Shown here one piece after another: positions 41,087 to 51,869 of a DNA stretch of 64,000 nucleotides. The stretch is taken from the NCBI RefSeq assembly GCF_030915485.1, contig NZ_CP133266.1:1736001-1800000 (forward strand), in the 5' to 3' direction. The stretch is from Neobacillus sp. PS3-40. GTDB lineage: Bacteria > Bacillota > Bacilli > Bacillales > Cytobacillaceae. The notes below the pieces were generated by a model. It was given only the letters and a program-made list of their open reading frames with translations, did not search any database and had not been told where the DNA came from. How positions within the stretch are numbered: position 1 is the first letter of the stretch; every line of letters begins with the position of its first letter. Made by a program: the position numbers and the translations under genes.

Positions 41087-41545
41087 TTAACTAGGATCTA
41101 ATCTATAACCGATTAGTTTGAAGTCTTTTGTATATGTGAAAGTGCCATAAATAATACCTTTAGCGTGAATCATATAATCAAGAATATGGTAATCTCCAGC
41201 AGCCATAGGAAGTGAACCCAGCTGCTCCACGGAATGCCATTCTAATTTTCCTTCTTCACTTTCTTGATAACCCAATCCATCTGAATCGGTTGCCAAAAAG
41301 GTAAACATCATCCATTCTGATACAACTTGATCATTTTCCTGCATAATCATCGTAAAAATACCTTTTAATTGAGGGCTTATTAAATATATTCCTGTTTCTT
41401 CTCGATATTCACGAATACAGGAATCTCGTACGGATTCACCTGGCTCCATTTTTCCACCAGGGGCCACCCACCAACCACGTCGCGGTTTTTGCAGCAATAA
41501 TACCTTATTATCTCTTAACAATACACAATTGGTAACCCGTTGCAT
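41087..41545 (-). CDS. yvcI: NUDIX hydrolase YvcI
   Basis: 152 aa with a complete Nudix box at residues 31-53 (GKMEPGES…REYREETGIY). It belongs to the MutT/8-oxo-dGTP-type group and hydrolyses a nucleoside diphosphate derivative; the true substrate is unknown. First gene of the cluster, behind a good promoter and a GAGGTG ribosome site. Confidence 0.92.
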   Translation of the reverse strand: MQRVTNCVLLRDNKVLLLQKPRRGWWVAPGGKMEPGESVRDSCIREYREETGIYLISPQLKGIFTMIMQENDQVVSEWMMFTFLATDSDGLGYQESEEGKLEWHSVEQLGSLPMAAGDYHILDYMIHAKGIIYGTFTYTKDFKLIGYRLDPS

Positions 41546-41611
41546 TACAATTCACCTCAATATCCCATTATGCCATATGATACATTGATATAACGATCAT
41601 TGATTCTTTTC

Positions 41612-41640
41612 ATTATACTATTATTCAATTACAGTCACAA
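41612..41640 (-). promoter_or_regulatory. SigA-type promoter of yvcI-rapZ-yvcK-whiA-crh
   Basis: Minus strand TTGTGA-N17-TATAAT, about 65 bp before the yvcI start. The rest of the 41546-41973 gap is AT-rich with only the trxB terminator. Confidence 0.75.
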
Positions 41641-41810
41641 TGAGAGCAAATTTGATAATTATTTCAAAAAGCTGTGGTCAACACTAATTTTTTAGAAATT
41701 TTTAAATTATAACTGTATTTTTGTAAAATTACGTTCCGATTACTTTGCCTTTAGCAATTTACGAAATTCTTTATATTTTATGTAGTTTTACACTAAATTA
41801 TAGTATCTCC

Positions 41811-41840
41811 AAAAAAAGAGCACAGGCATAAACCTGTGCT
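41811..41840 (-). terminator. Terminator of trxB
   Basis: Minus-strand stem AGCACAGG/CCTGTGCT, five- to six-base loop, then C and seven T. It lies about 135 bp past the trxB stop. Confidence 0.88.
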
Positions 41841-41973
41841 GTAAAAGGATTATATTTTTCAAGGGGGTCAATTCCTATTTTTATCATACTCTCCCAATAT
41901 TTCACTATTGTTACAGTAGAATTAAATAAGAGTTACTTTTTTTGTGAAAAGGTGTTCACGTTCTTTAACTAGC

Positions 41974-42930
<957 letters not shown>

Positions 42931-43043
42931 TCACTCCCTCTATTAAAGCATTATGAATAATATTATGCCCCACTACCTATATCCTATAAAATAACAAATT
43001 GATAATCCAACTATCTGCTCACACGAAAAGTGAAAGTACCCTG

Positions 43044-43152
43044 TTTAGCCCCGACAAGCGCTGGAAGGACTGGCTGTGAAGTCGTCGCTCTTTGACTTCA
43101 TTGCCAGGCCTGAAGCGACCTCAGAGGGGCTGGGTGCTTGAGCTAGACAGTT
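43044..43152 (+). repeat. GC-rich intergenic repeat-like element
   Basis: A GC-rich block from CGACAAGCGCTGG to GGGTGCTTGAGCTAGACAG, with partly complementary arms (AAGCGC…/GCTTGAG), between trxB and the TPR gene. The short end TGTCTAGCTC also appears near 24460 in front of tpiA. Elements ending in GAGCTAGAC are frequent in Bacillaceae spacers. Confidence 0.45.
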
Positions 43153-43177
43153 TTCGATGTTCAAAGATCATTTCTTC

Positions 43178-44674
43178 TTATGATTTCAAGCAGTTATTCA
43201 CCATTTTTACGTATTTCCCAACCGTAGCCATTGAAAGTTCATAACGATCAGCTATTTCCTGTTGAGAAATCCAGTGATTGCGATATTTATTCCAGACATA
43301 CTCTACTGCAGCGGCCCATGCCTTCTTATTTTTCAGCTCAATATGTTGACTAGATACTTCAATGAAAATAGTGAACCAAAATAAAAACAAGCCTGCTTCA
43401 ATCGTTCCAATAGGTTGATAGAAATCATACAATTCCTTGGCAATATCATGAGCATCTGAAATAGAAGATCGTTTACCCGTATTTAAAAATAAAAGATACT
43501 TTTGCTCCATAATCGTTAGTTTTGCATTTTGCATAATACCCTTTGAGGTAAGCAATTCTGATTTCTTCGAAGAAACCGACAAAAGGAATAAACCAAATAA
43601 CCGTTCCTCTAAATATTCACTTTCCAATTTTAAAGAAATCGTACCTAAATGGTCTTCAAAACCACTAATTTCAGGCTTCTCTTTATTCCAAGGTTCAAAT
43701 CCCTCTTTATCACGATTTAATTGGAGTGCTTTTTTCCACACATTTCTGGCAAGGCTTTCTCTCCCAGTAAAGTATGCTGCATATGACAGCCAATAATAAA
43801 ATGGACCATCTCCGTCAAATCCATGTTTATAAAGCTTTTTGAGGAGTACATATGCCCTGTCATATTCACCCACCAATGCAAAAGTAGCTCCTAATTTAAA
43901 TTGGTGTTCCGAAATCATCGGTTGAACTCGTTTTAACATATCAATCAACTGGCTTTCTTTTTCCATTTGCTTCAAGTAATGAGCAAACACAAGCAGGTTG
44001 CAAAGGGCATGTAGATTACCTGGGCTTCGCTCAAGTACATCCATTAAAATCTCTTTTGCTCTGTCTGCTTCCCCTAAATAAAAATAGGCAAGCGCAAGAT
44101 TATTGTATGCGGACCAATACTCAGGATATTCTTCGATCACATCGTTAAGGAGTTCAATTGCCTTTGGAAAATATCCCGATTCCAACAGCTCACGGGCCTG
44201 TTCCTGTTTGACAATTAAATCATCCTGCTCATAAAACTCATCATCCATTTCCTCTGACTCAAATGATAAGAGTTCCATTAAATCTTCTGTATCTTCTATA
44301 AATTCCCCATCAGGGTCAAGTTCTAAATAAAGCTTTGCATGTTGAAATGCATCTTTAAAAAAGCCCATATGAGCATAATTATTAGCTAAAAAGTAATGGC
44401 ATTCAGCCATTTCTTCATCCAGTTCATCAAGGATAAGATGCAAGAGGCGGTTGGAATTTTCATACTCTCCTAATTCAGCCTCAATAATAGCTAGCTGACA
44501 GGTAATCATCGGCTCACCAGGCTCCAGCTGCATCGCACGTTCAAGGTATTTTTTTGCTTTTATAAAATCACGACGATTGTAAGCCTTTAAACCCTTCGTG
44601 AAATAATATTCCCCCGTTGGAAGGAATGAAAGAATTTTTCCTTTTTGTAATCTTGCGTTCGAATCTATACCCAT
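43178..44674 (-). CDS. Tetratricopeptide repeat protein (YvcD-like)
   Basis: 498 aa from ATG 44672-44674, six bases after GGAGG; an upstream TTG would swallow the ribosome site. Repeats of the TPR type run from about residue 25 to 320 (for example AYNNLALAYFYLGEADRAKEIL). The C-terminus ends in a helix-turn-helix-like segment (SQQEIADRYELSMATVGKYVKMV), so it may bind DNA or another protein. No signal peptide. B. subtilis YvcD near trxB has the same build. Role unknown. Confidence 0.82.
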   Translation of the reverse strand: MGIDSNARLQKGKILSFLPTGEYYFTKGLKAYNRRDFIKAKKYLERAMQLEPGEPMITCQLAIIEAELGEYENSNRLLHLILDELDEEMAECHYFLANNYAHMGFFKDAFQHAKLYLELDPDGEFIEDTEDLMELLSFESEEMDDEFYEQDDLIVKQEQARELLESGYFPKAIELLNDVIEEYPEYWSAYNNLALAYFYLGEADRAKEILMDVLERSPGNLHALCNLLVFAHYLKQMEKESQLIDMLKRVQPMISEHQFKLGATFALVGEYDRAYVLLKKLYKHGFDGDGPFYYWLSYAAYFTGRESLARNVWKKALQLNRDKEGFEPWNKEKPEISGFEDHLGTISLKLESEYLEERLFGLFLLSVSSKKSELLTSKGIMQNAKLTIMEQKYLLFLNTGKRSSISDAHDIAKELYDFYQPIGTIEAGLFLFWFTIFIEVSSQHIELKNKKAWAAAVEYVWNKYRNHWISQQEIADRYELSMATVGKYVKMVNNCLKS

Positions 44675-44884
44675 GAAAACCTCCAACTTTCAATAAACAT
44701 ACCTAAAGTAGTATAGCACTTTTCAAGCAGTGGGAGAAGGGAGTCATGTATGTCCAAAAAAAGAAAAGCTTTGGCATTACTTCTTTTTGGTGACAAGCAT
44801 AGGATTAGCTGATGGATGGTTATTCTTTAACTTTCTTATGGAATAGGGAAGGCAGAGCAAGACTTCCCTCTAAAATACTATATT

Positions 44885-44916
44885 AAAAAACCGATTTCCA
44901 AAAGGAAACCGGCTTT
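44885..44916 (-). terminator. Terminator of the his operon
   Basis: Minus-strand stem AGCCGGTTTCC/GGAAATCGGTT with a TTTT loop and T6 tail, directly after hisI. Confidence 0.92.
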
Positions 44917-44920
44917 CACA

Positions 44921-45538
44921 TTATTTTTTATTATGCCGTTCCTCAAGTGTCTTAAGAACTGCTTCAAATGGAAGTCCTTGCTCCACCAATAAGACGATTA
45001 GGTGATAAAGCAAATCAGCTGCTTCCCATCTAAGCTCTTCCGGATCACGATTTTTTGCTGCAATAATGACCTCTGAAGCTTCTTCGCCCACTTTTTTCAA
45101 TATTTTATCAACACCCTTTTCAAAAAGGTATGTTGTATAAGCACCTTCTGGACGCTGCTTTTCACGATCCAAAATAATCTTTTCAAGCTCACGCAAAATC
45201 TCATAACCGTCTTTTTTTCCTTCAAAAACTCCTTCTGTGAAACAGCTAACTGAACCAGTGTGACAAGCTGGTCCTTTTGGGTTAACCAATACGAGGATTG
45301 CATCCTGGTCGCAATCATACTTCATATCAACAATCGTCTGCGTATTCCCGCTAGTTGCCCCTTTATGCCACAATTCTTGACGAGAACGGCTGAAAAACCA
45401 CGTTTCACCCGTTTCCAACGTTTTTGAAAGTGACTCCTTGTTCATGTAAGCAAGTGTTAATACTTCTTTCGAAGCGGCATCCTGGACGATAACTGGGACA
45501 AGTCCCAATTCATTAAATTTGATTTCTCCAACGTTCAT
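44921..45538 (-). CDS. hisI: Bifunctional phosphoribosyl-AMP cyclohydrolase / phosphoribosyl-ATP pyrophosphatase
   Basis: 205 aa HisIE fusion. The N-terminal HisI half has [17 protein letters not shown] and GPACHTG with zinc-binding cysteines; the C-terminal HisE half has [14 protein letters not shown]. It performs steps 2 and 3 of histidine synthesis. Its ATG overlaps the hisF stop (ATGA). Confidence 0.97.
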   Translation of the reverse strand: MNVGEIKFNELGLVPVIVQDAASKEVLTLAYMNKESLSKTLETGETWFFSRSRQELWHKGATSGNTQTIVDMKYDCDQDAILVLVNPKGPACHTGSVSCFTEGVFEGKKDGYEILRELEKIILDREKQRPEGAYTTYLFEKGVDKILKKVGEEASEVIIAAKNRDPEELRWEAADLLYHLIVLLVEQGLPFEAVLKTLEERHNKK

Positions 45539-46293
45539 CTTACTACCACTCCTTTTCCCTTTAAATGGCTTTTCACTTCAGTTACAGATGTTTCTCTATA
45601 ATGAAAAATTGAAGCTGCAAGAGCCGCATCCGCTTTTCCTTTTAAAAATGCCTCTTCGAAATGGTCAGCACTTCCTGCCCCACCAGAAGCAATTACAGGA
45701 ATCGACACTGCCTCACTTACTGCTCTAGTAAGTTCGAGATCAAAACCATTTTTCTCCCCATCACTATCCATACTCGTTAATAAAATTTCTCCGGCGCCAA
45801 GCTCAGCAGCTTCCTTCGCCCATTCAACCACCTTTTTATCAGTTGGCGTTCGACCGCCATGGGTGAACACCCGCCATGTTCCAAGCTCTTCGTCATACTT
45901 GGCATCGATGGCCACAACAATACACTGGGAGCCGAAATAATTAGCACCTTCCTTAATAACAACTGGATTCAGAACCGCCGCTGTATTAAGGGAAACTTTA
46001 TCGGCACCAGCCCGGAGAATCCGTTTCATATCCTCGAGGGAGTTAATTCCACCACCAACCGTAAACGGGATTGCAAGCTCTGAAGCAACTGCTTTGACGA
46101 CTTCAACCATCGTCTTCCGGCCTTCATTTGAAGCTGATATATCTAGAAAAACAAGCTCATCTGCGCCTTGCTCATCATAAAATCGAGCTAATTCGACCGG
46201 GTCACCTGCATCGCGCAACTGAACAAATTGAATCCCCTTTACTACTCGTCCATCTTTTACATCTAAGCAAGGAATAATCCGTTTCGTCAGCAA
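45535..46293 (-). CDS. hisF: Imidazole glycerol phosphate synthase subunit HisF
   Basis: 252 aa (beta/alpha)8 barrel. Catalytic Asp in [14 protein letters not shown] and the second Asp in [13 protein letters not shown], phosphate-binding GGGINSLED and [10 protein letters not shown]. It makes imidazole glycerol phosphate and AICAR using ammonia from HisH. Confidence 0.98.
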   Translation of the reverse strand: MLTKRIIPCLDVKDGRVVKGIQFVQLRDAGDPVELARFYDEQGADELVFLDISASNEGRKTMVEVVKAVASELAIPFTVGGGINSLEDMKRILRAGADKVSLNTAAVLNPVVIKEGANYFGSQCIVVAIDAKYDEELGTWRVFTHGGRTPTDKKVVEWAKEAAELGAGEILLTSMDSDGEKNGFDLELTRAVSEAVSIPVIASGGAGSADHFEEAFLKGKADAALAASIFHYRETSVTEVKSHLKGKGVVVR

Positions 46294-46295
46294 GA

Positions 46296-47015
46296 TTACC
46301 TCACCTCTTCCAATGCTTGTTTTAACGTAAATCGATTTTCATAGATGGCTTTTCCTACAATTACCCCACCGATACCTTTTGCATTTAGAGCTTTTAAATC
46401 ATCAAGACTACTGACGCCTCCTGATGCGATGACACTTTTTCCAGTAACCTCTGCCATCTCACAAACAGCCTCGATATTTGGTCCTGAAAGTGTACCATCT
46501 GTAGCGATATCTGTAAAAATAAACGTTACCGCACCCGCTTCCGCAAAGCGTTTGCCAAGTTCGACTGCTTTGACCTTCGATGTATCAAGCCAGCCATGTG
46601 TTGCCACAAACCCATCCTTAGCATCGATTCCAACGGCAATTTGCATACCGTATTTTTTTATCATATCAATTGCAAACTCTGGATTTGAAACAGCGATGCT
46701 ACCTATAATAACACGATCAATTCCATTTTCAAGATAATGGAGAATATCTTCTTCTGAGCGAATACCACCACCGATTTGAATGTTACCATCAAGCTCCTTA
46801 GCCGCCTGAATCACAAACCGATCATTTACACGCCTTCCATCTTTCGCTCCATCAAGGTCAACCATGTGAATCCAGTTCGCGCCGTCCGCGGCAAATTGTT
46901 TAGCCATTTCAAAAGGCGAATCACCATAAATCGTTTCTTTATTATAATCCCCTTGTAGAAGGCGTACACAATTTCCGCCCCTCATATCTATTGCAGGATA
47001 AATTGTGATGCTCAT
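46296..47015 (-). CDS. hisA: ProFAR isomerase HisA
   Basis: 239 aa barrel with [27 protein letters not shown], and the second Asp in [13 protein letters not shown]. It isomerises the aminoaldose ProFAR to PRFAR. It overlaps hisH by 4 bp and precedes hisF by 2 bp. Confidence 0.98.
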   Translation of the reverse strand: MSITIYPAIDMRGGNCVRLLQGDYNKETIYGDSPFEMAKQFAADGANWIHMVDLDGAKDGRRVNDRFVIQAAKELDGNIQIGGGIRSEEDILHYLENGIDRVIIGSIAVSNPEFAIDMIKKYGMQIAVGIDAKDGFVATHGWLDTSKVKAVELGKRFAEAGAVTFIFTDIATDGTLSGPNIEAVCEMAEVTGKSVIASGGVSSLDDLKALNAKGIGGVIVGKAIYENRFTLKQALEEVR

Positions 47016-47626
47016 TGCGATACCTTCCTTTCTGCAGCCAGCTGTAAAAAATTTTTTAAAAGTGCCATTCCGAGCTTGCTGCTTTTTTCAGGGTGAAACT
47101 GCATGCCGAAAATATTGTTTCTGCCAACAATCGCCGAAACCTCTTCATGATAGCTTGCCTTCGCGAGCAGAATATCTGAATTTTCCGTAGCGTTAACAAA
47201 ATAAGAATGGACAAAATAGACGTAATCTTCCTCAACATTTTTTAAAAGAGGAGATGACTTTACAAACTCAAGTTTGTTCCATCCCATATGCGGAACTTTG
47301 TATGTTTTACCTGGGAAGCGTCTGACGGAACCTGGTAAAAGTCCGAGCCCCTTTGTATGGCCATTTTCTTCACTTTCTTCAAAAAGAAGCTGCATGCCAA
47401 GGCAAATTCCAAGTAGAGGCTTACCTGAGGCGGCAAACTCTTTCACTGTCTCCACTTGTAAAAGTGCCATGGCATCACGAAATGCCCCAACTCCTGGAAG
47501 GATCATTGCATCGGCCTCTAGCAGCTTCTCTTTTTCGCTTGAAATAAAGTACTCTGCTCCCAATCGCTCCAGTGCCTTGCTAACGCTGAACAAATTACCC
47601 ATTCCATAATCGACAATCCCGATCAT
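47012..47626 (-). CDS. hisH: Imidazole glycerol phosphate synthase subunit HisH
   Basis: 204 aa class I glutamine amidotransferase. Catalytic Cys in [12 protein letters not shown], and His and Glu in MQFHPEKSS. It supplies ammonia to HisF. It directly abuts hisB. Confidence 0.98.
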   Translation of the reverse strand: MIGIVDYGMGNLFSVSKALERLGAEYFISSEKEKLLEADAMILPGVGAFRDAMALLQVETVKEFAASGKPLLGICLGMQLLFEESEENGHTKGLGLLPGSVRRFPGKTYKVPHMGWNKLEFVKSSPLLKNVEEDYVYFVHSYFVNATENSDILLAKASYHEEVSAIVGRNNIFGMQFHPEKSSKLGMALLKNFLQLAAERKVSQ

Positions 47627-48214
47627 TTATAACATTCCTTTCGTTGAAGGAACTCCCTTGATACGCGGATCAATAGTCGTCGCTTCATCAAGTGCCCGAC
47701 CCAATGCTTTAAAAATGGCTTCAATCATATGGTGTGTATTTTTTCCATAATGTACAATCACATGAAGGTTCATCCTTGCTTCAAGCGCAAGCTTCCATAA
47801 AAACTCATGGACAAGCTCTGTATCAAATGTTCCAACCTTTTGCCCTGGAAACTCTGCCCGCATTTCCAAGTGTGGTCGGTTGCTTAAATCAACCACAACC
47901 TGTGCAAGTGCCTCATCCATCGGAACAAACGAATTCCCGTATCGCTTAATACCCTTTTTATCACCCAATGCTTCTCGTAAGGCCTGCCCTAAGCAAATCG
48001 CAATATCCTCAGAAGTGTGATGATCGTCAACCTCCGTATCACCCTTCGCATCAACCGTTAAATTAAATTGCCCATGCTTTGTGAACAAATCAAGCATATG
48101 AGAAAGAAATGGTACACCTGTCTCAAGCTTTGATTGCCCTTCCCCGTCAATGGATAATGCTAACTTTATTTGTGTTTCATTTGTTTTTCGATCAACACTT
48201 GATGTTCTTTCCAT
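47627..48214 (-). CDS. hisB: Imidazoleglycerol-phosphate dehydratase
   Basis: 195 aa from ATG 48212-48214 with AGGAGG seven bases upstream. An in-frame extension of 26 codons upstream lacks family similarity and includes the ribosome site, so it is not used. Metal motifs DHHTSEDIAICLGQAL and HHMIEAIFKALGRAL are present. Monofunctional form without a phosphatase domain. Confidence 0.97.
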   Translation of the reverse strand: MERTSSVDRKTNETQIKLALSIDGEGQSKLETGVPFLSHMLDLFTKHGQFNLTVDAKGDTEVDDHHTSEDIAICLGQALREALGDKKGIKRYGNSFVPMDEALAQVVVDLSNRPHLEMRAEFPGQKVGTFDTELVHEFLWKLALEARMNLHVIVHYGKNTHHMIEAIFKALGRALDEATTIDPRIKGVPSTKGML

Positions 48215-48350
48215 GAAAGTACCTCCTGTTTGTTGGATTGCTACTTGTTTGGAGCTGTTTTGGTGGCTTACCCGCCAAATTTCGTATTTCACCGGCTATT
48301 TCAAACCTCTAATTTATCATTTTACAGAAAAACTCCAATGCTCCACCATC

Positions 48351-49631
48351 TTATAAATCCCGATCATTCCTTAGTCTCGCTTCAACTGCCCTTGCATGTG
48401 CTTCGAGCCCCTCCATACGGGCAAATTCAGCAATTTTTGAACCATTATCCAATAATGCTTTTTTACTATATAAAATAACACTCGATTTTTTCTGAAAGTC
48501 ATCAACATTCAATGGACTTGAAAACCGTGCTGTCCCGTTTGTCGGTAGGACATGATTGGGTCCTGCAAAATAATCGCCAACAGGCTCCGAACTGTACCGC
48601 CCAATGAATATGGCACCGGCATGGCGAATTTTCCCTAGAAGCTCCATCGCGTTTTCCGTCATAATCTCCAAATGTTCAGGAGCGAGCTTGTTCACTATTT
48701 CAACTGCCTCGTCTATGTCAGACGATACATAAATGACACCGTAATCCCGGATCGAAGCTGCTGCAATTTCACGTCTAGGCAGAAGCTCCAATTGCCTTGC
48801 CACTTCCATCGAAACATTTTCTGCAAGCTGGAATGAAGGAGTGACTAATACACTACAGGCCCGTGGGTCATGTTCCGCCTGTGATAAAAGATCGGCCGCA
48901 ACCTCATCCGCAAATGCCGTATCATCGGCAAGAACCGCAATTTCACTTGGACCTGCGATCATATCGATTGCAACATCGCCAAAAACCTCTTTTTTAGCTA
49001 ATGCAACAAAGATATTTCCTGGACCTGTTATTTTATCAACGCAAGCAATACTTTCGGTTCCATAAGCGAGCGCTGCAATTGCCTGTGCCCCGCCCACTTT
49101 ATAAATCTCCTCCACACCTGCTTCTTTTGCTGCAACAAGAACAGCTGCAGGTAATTTTCCATCCTTACCAGGTGGTGAAACCATCACAATTCTCTTTACA
49201 CCAGCAACCATTGCTGGAACCACATTCATTAAAACGGACGAAGGATATGCCGCCGTACCACCCGGTACATAAACACCTACAGAGTCCAGGGGAGTTATTT
49301 TTTGACCAAGGATGGTTCCATTATCTTCAGTCGTCATCCATGAAGGACGGAGCTGATTTTCATGGAAGGTCCGAATGTTCTCCGCCGCTTCCCTCACAAT
49401 GGAAACAAATCCGCTATCCACTTGCTGATACGCTTCCTCAATTTCTTTTTCACAAACAGTAAAGGAATCCATAAGAACATGGTCAAATTTATTCGTGTAT
49501 TCTCTTAATGCTTCATCACCTTGGACGCGAACATCAGTAATAATACTTTGCACAACCTTTAGCTGTTCTGCTGTCCCTGATTCAATGGAACGTTTTATTG
49601 AAACAAGTTTATCAACCTGTAAAATTTTCAT
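48351..49631 (-). CDS. hisD: Histidinol dehydrogenase
   Basis: 426 aa from ATG 49629-49631, one base after the hisG stop, consistent with coupling. It contains [40 protein letters not shown] and the catalytic [10 protein letters not shown]. It oxidises histidinol to histidine in two NAD-dependent steps with zinc. The 136-bp spacer before hisB is the widest in the operon. Confidence 0.98.
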   Translation of the reverse strand: MKILQVDKLVSIKRSIESGTAEQLKVVQSIITDVRVQGDEALREYTNKFDHVLMDSFTVCEKEIEEAYQQVDSGFVSIVREAAENIRTFHENQLRPSWMTTEDNGTILGQKITPLDSVGVYVPGGTAAYPSSVLMNVVPAMVAGVKRIVMVSPPGKDGKLPAAVLVAAKEAGVEEIYKVGGAQAIAALAYGTESIACVDKITGPGNIFVALAKKEVFGDVAIDMIAGPSEIAVLADDTAFADEVAADLLSQAEHDPRACSVLVTPSFQLAENVSMEVARQLELLPRREIAAASIRDYGVIYVSSDIDEAVEIVNKLAPEHLEIMTENAMELLGKIRHAGAIFIGRYSSEPVGDYFAGPNHVLPTNGTARFSSPLNVDDFQKKSSVILYSKKALLDNGSKIAEFARMEGLEAHARAVEARLRNDRDL

Positions 49632-49632
49632 C

Positions 49633-50280
49633 TTACTGATCCTCCATCTTAGTCTTCGCAACAACCTCACTTAGCCTAGCTACCAGTTCAGTAATCGGTT
49701 CATCTTTGATCCGATAGCTTACAGGATTCACTATTAGGCGAGAAGTCACATCAGTAATCCGTTCAAATTCGACCAATCCATTTTCCTTCAACGTTCTGCC
49801 AGTTGAAACGATATCAACAATCCGGTCTGATAAACCAATTATTGGAGCAAGCTCAATCGAACCATTTAGTTTGATAATTTCTACTTGTTCACCCTGCTCA
49901 CGGAAATATGCTGCTGCTACATTTGGATACTTCGTTGCTACTTTCGGAGCCACATCATTCATTTTCGTTCCCGGCATGCCTGCAACTGCTAAATAACAAC
50001 CACTGATATGCAAATCAAGCAGTTCATAGACGTCGCGTTCTTCCTCAAGCATGACATCTTTACCAGCGATTCCTAAGTCAGCCACGCCATGTTCAACATA
50101 TGTTGGGACATCCATCGGTTTTGCCAAAATGAACCGAAGTCCTTCCTCCTCCACATCGATAATCAATTTACGATTTTCATCGAATTCAGGTGGTAGCTTA
50201 TATCCAGCTTTACGTAACAACTCAGCTGCTTCTTCGAAAATCCGTCCTTTTGGCATCGCAATTGTTAACAATTTATTCAT
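49633..50280 (-). CDS. hisG: ATP phosphoribosyltransferase, short form
   Basis: 215 aa, lacking the C-terminal regulatory domain of the long form, hence dependent on HisZ. Motifs: [21 protein letters not shown], and the phosphoribosyl-binding [14 protein letters not shown]. First committed step of histidine synthesis. Overlaps hisZ by 8 bp. Confidence 0.98.
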   Translation of the reverse strand: MNKLLTIAMPKGRIFEEAAELLRKAGYKLPPEFDENRKLIIDVEEEGLRFILAKPMDVPTYVEHGVADLGIAGKDVMLEEERDVYELLDLHISGCYLAVAGMPGTKMNDVAPKVATKYPNVAAAYFREQGEQVEIIKLNGSIELAPIIGLSDRIVDIVSTGRTLKENGLVEFERITDVTSRLIVNPVSYRIKDEPITELVARLSEVVAKTKMEDQ

Positions 50281-51448
50281 TTGCAGGCTCCTTTCCTAAG
50301 AGATATGTAGTGTTTTCAAAATTTTTGGAGTAAGCATCTAATTTTTTCACACCATTGATATCTTGAAGGACCGTCCTCATTCCTTGTTCATGCATTTCTT
50401 TTGCTAATTCAAAAGCTTCTTTCCTGCGCTCCTGGCTGAAAAAAATACAATGAACTGGTACTGATAGTTCCGTTCCTCCGAGCGCTTCTAAGAGCCTGTC
50501 GACCCGAACTGCAAAACCGGTCGCACTCGCCATTTTTCCAAACTTCTCTAGCAATCCATATCTGCCGCCATTTCCAATTGGAAAACCAACATTACCTGCG
50601 TAAACCTCAAACAACACGCCCGAGTAGTAGCTCATATGGCTGACAAGCGTAAAATCAAATCTCACCTGATCCTGTTCACCATAGTCATTCACAACATCCC
50701 ATAATTCCTTCAGTTGCAAAATCGCTTCCTTACCACGCTCATTTTCAACAATATCCAAAGCCTTGCCAATGACTTCCTCACCACCCCGTAAATCGAGGAA
50801 ATCCAGTAATCTTTGCTTATCAATTGAGGATAGTGGCAAAGCGTTCACATGCTCTTTATATCCTACATAATTTTTTTCATATAGAAATTTTCTTAAGGCA
50901 TTGGCCCGTTCTTCTGTACCTAATATTTGCAAAAACAATTCCTGTACGAAGGCAATATGTCCGATCGATATTTGAAAATCTAGTAAACCAGCTTGCTTTA
51001 AGGAAGAGATCATTAACGAAATAACTTCGCCATCGCTTGAAACTGTTTCATCGTTAATACATTCAATTCCAATTTGTTCAAACTCTGCTGGTCTGCCTCC
51101 TTCACGTTGCTGGGCTCTAAAAACATTTGCAGCATATGCAATCCGAAGTGGGAAATCTTCTATTAATAGTTTTGAAGCAGCAAGCCTTGCAATCGGCGCA
51201 GTCATATCCGGTCTTAATACAAGTGTATGTCCTTCCCGGTCAAGCAATTTGAACAGCTGTTGATCAAGGATTGCAGATGCAGCTCCAACTGTCTCGTAAT
51301 ATTCAAGTGTGGGTGTTTCGATAAAAGAATAACCCCACTGTTTAATCGCTTTCTCCATTAAAGAACGAACCCGATGTTTTTTTTCATATAACTCTGGAAG
51401 CGTATCCCTCATACCAAGGGGCTTTTCAAACATAAACAAACGGCTCAT
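50273..51448 (-). CDS. hisZ: ATP phosphoribosyltransferase regulatory subunit
   Basis: 391 aa from ATG 51446-51448, nine bases after AAAGG; an ATG three codons earlier touches the ribosome site. A class II histidyl-tRNA synthetase-like fold ([32 protein letters not shown]) without the catalytic role; it gives feedback control by histidine to the short HisG. First gene of hisZGDBHAFI. Confidence 0.96.
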   Translation of the reverse strand: MSRLFMFEKPLGMRDTLPELYEKKHRVRSLMEKAIKQWGYSFIETPTLEYYETVGAASAILDQQLFKLLDREGHTLVLRPDMTAPIARLAASKLLIEDFPLRIAYAANVFRAQQREGGRPAEFEQIGIECINDETVSSDGEVISLMISSLKQAGLLDFQISIGHIAFVQELFLQILGTEERANALRKFLYEKNYVGYKEHVNALPLSSIDKQRLLDFLDLRGGEEVIGKALDIVENERGKEAILQLKELWDVVNDYGEQDQVRFDFTLVSHMSYYSGVLFEVYAGNVGFPIGNGGRYGLLEKFGKMASATGFAVRVDRLLEALGGTELSVPVHCIFFSQERRKEAFELAKEMHEQGMRTVLQDINGVKKLDAYSKNFENTTYLLGKEPANE

Positions 51449-51514
51449 AACATTCATCCTTTATTTTTAAATTGCTTTAGTTCGCTAATATGGTAGTAAA
51501 TTAAAGTTATTTGT

Positions 51515-51544
51515 AGTTTACCTCTTTACTAGACAAATCGTCAA
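51515..51544 (-). promoter_or_regulatory. Candidate promoter of the his operon
   Basis: Minus strand TTGACG-N18-TAAACT, about 70 bp before hisZ. No T-box or other leader structure was seen in the short leader. Confidence 0.45.
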
Positions 51545-51576
51545 TTAAAAACTTTCAAATTAGTTTGGCTTATTTT

Positions 51577-51690
51577 TTAAGAAAACTCGTCGATTGGCGA
51601 GCCCCTTATACGATTTAAGAGTTGATTATATAAAAACGTTCATTACATCCTTTAGTATGTTTAAAAAAAGTTAAACCTTCCTATAAGCCG
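51577..51690 (+). repeat. Dispersed AAGAAAACTCG-type repeat
   Basis: Starts AAGAAAACTCGTCGATTGGCGAGCCCC, then TACGATTTAAGAGTTGATTA, ACGTTCATTACATCCTTTAG and TTAAACCTTCCTATAAGC. The same blocks in the same order occur at 31994-32227. Confidence 0.7.
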
Positions 51691-51813
51691 AGAAATTAGG
51701 CTCTTTTTAAGAATATTATTTTTCAAGTTTAATCACAAATTCACATGACAAATTCATTTTGATCCTTCCGATTATGTACTATCCTTCGTAGTGGAAATGA
51801 ATTTTAATTAGCA

Positions 51814-51847
51814 AAAGAAAAAGACGTGCAGTAATTCACACGTCTTT
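51814..51847 (-). terminator. Terminator of the nucleotidase gene
   Basis: Minus-strand stem AAAGACGTG/CACGTCTTT with a ten-base loop and T-rich tail, about 23 bp after the stop. Confidence 0.88.
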
Positions 51848-51869
51848 CTTACCTATAAGTATAGATTTA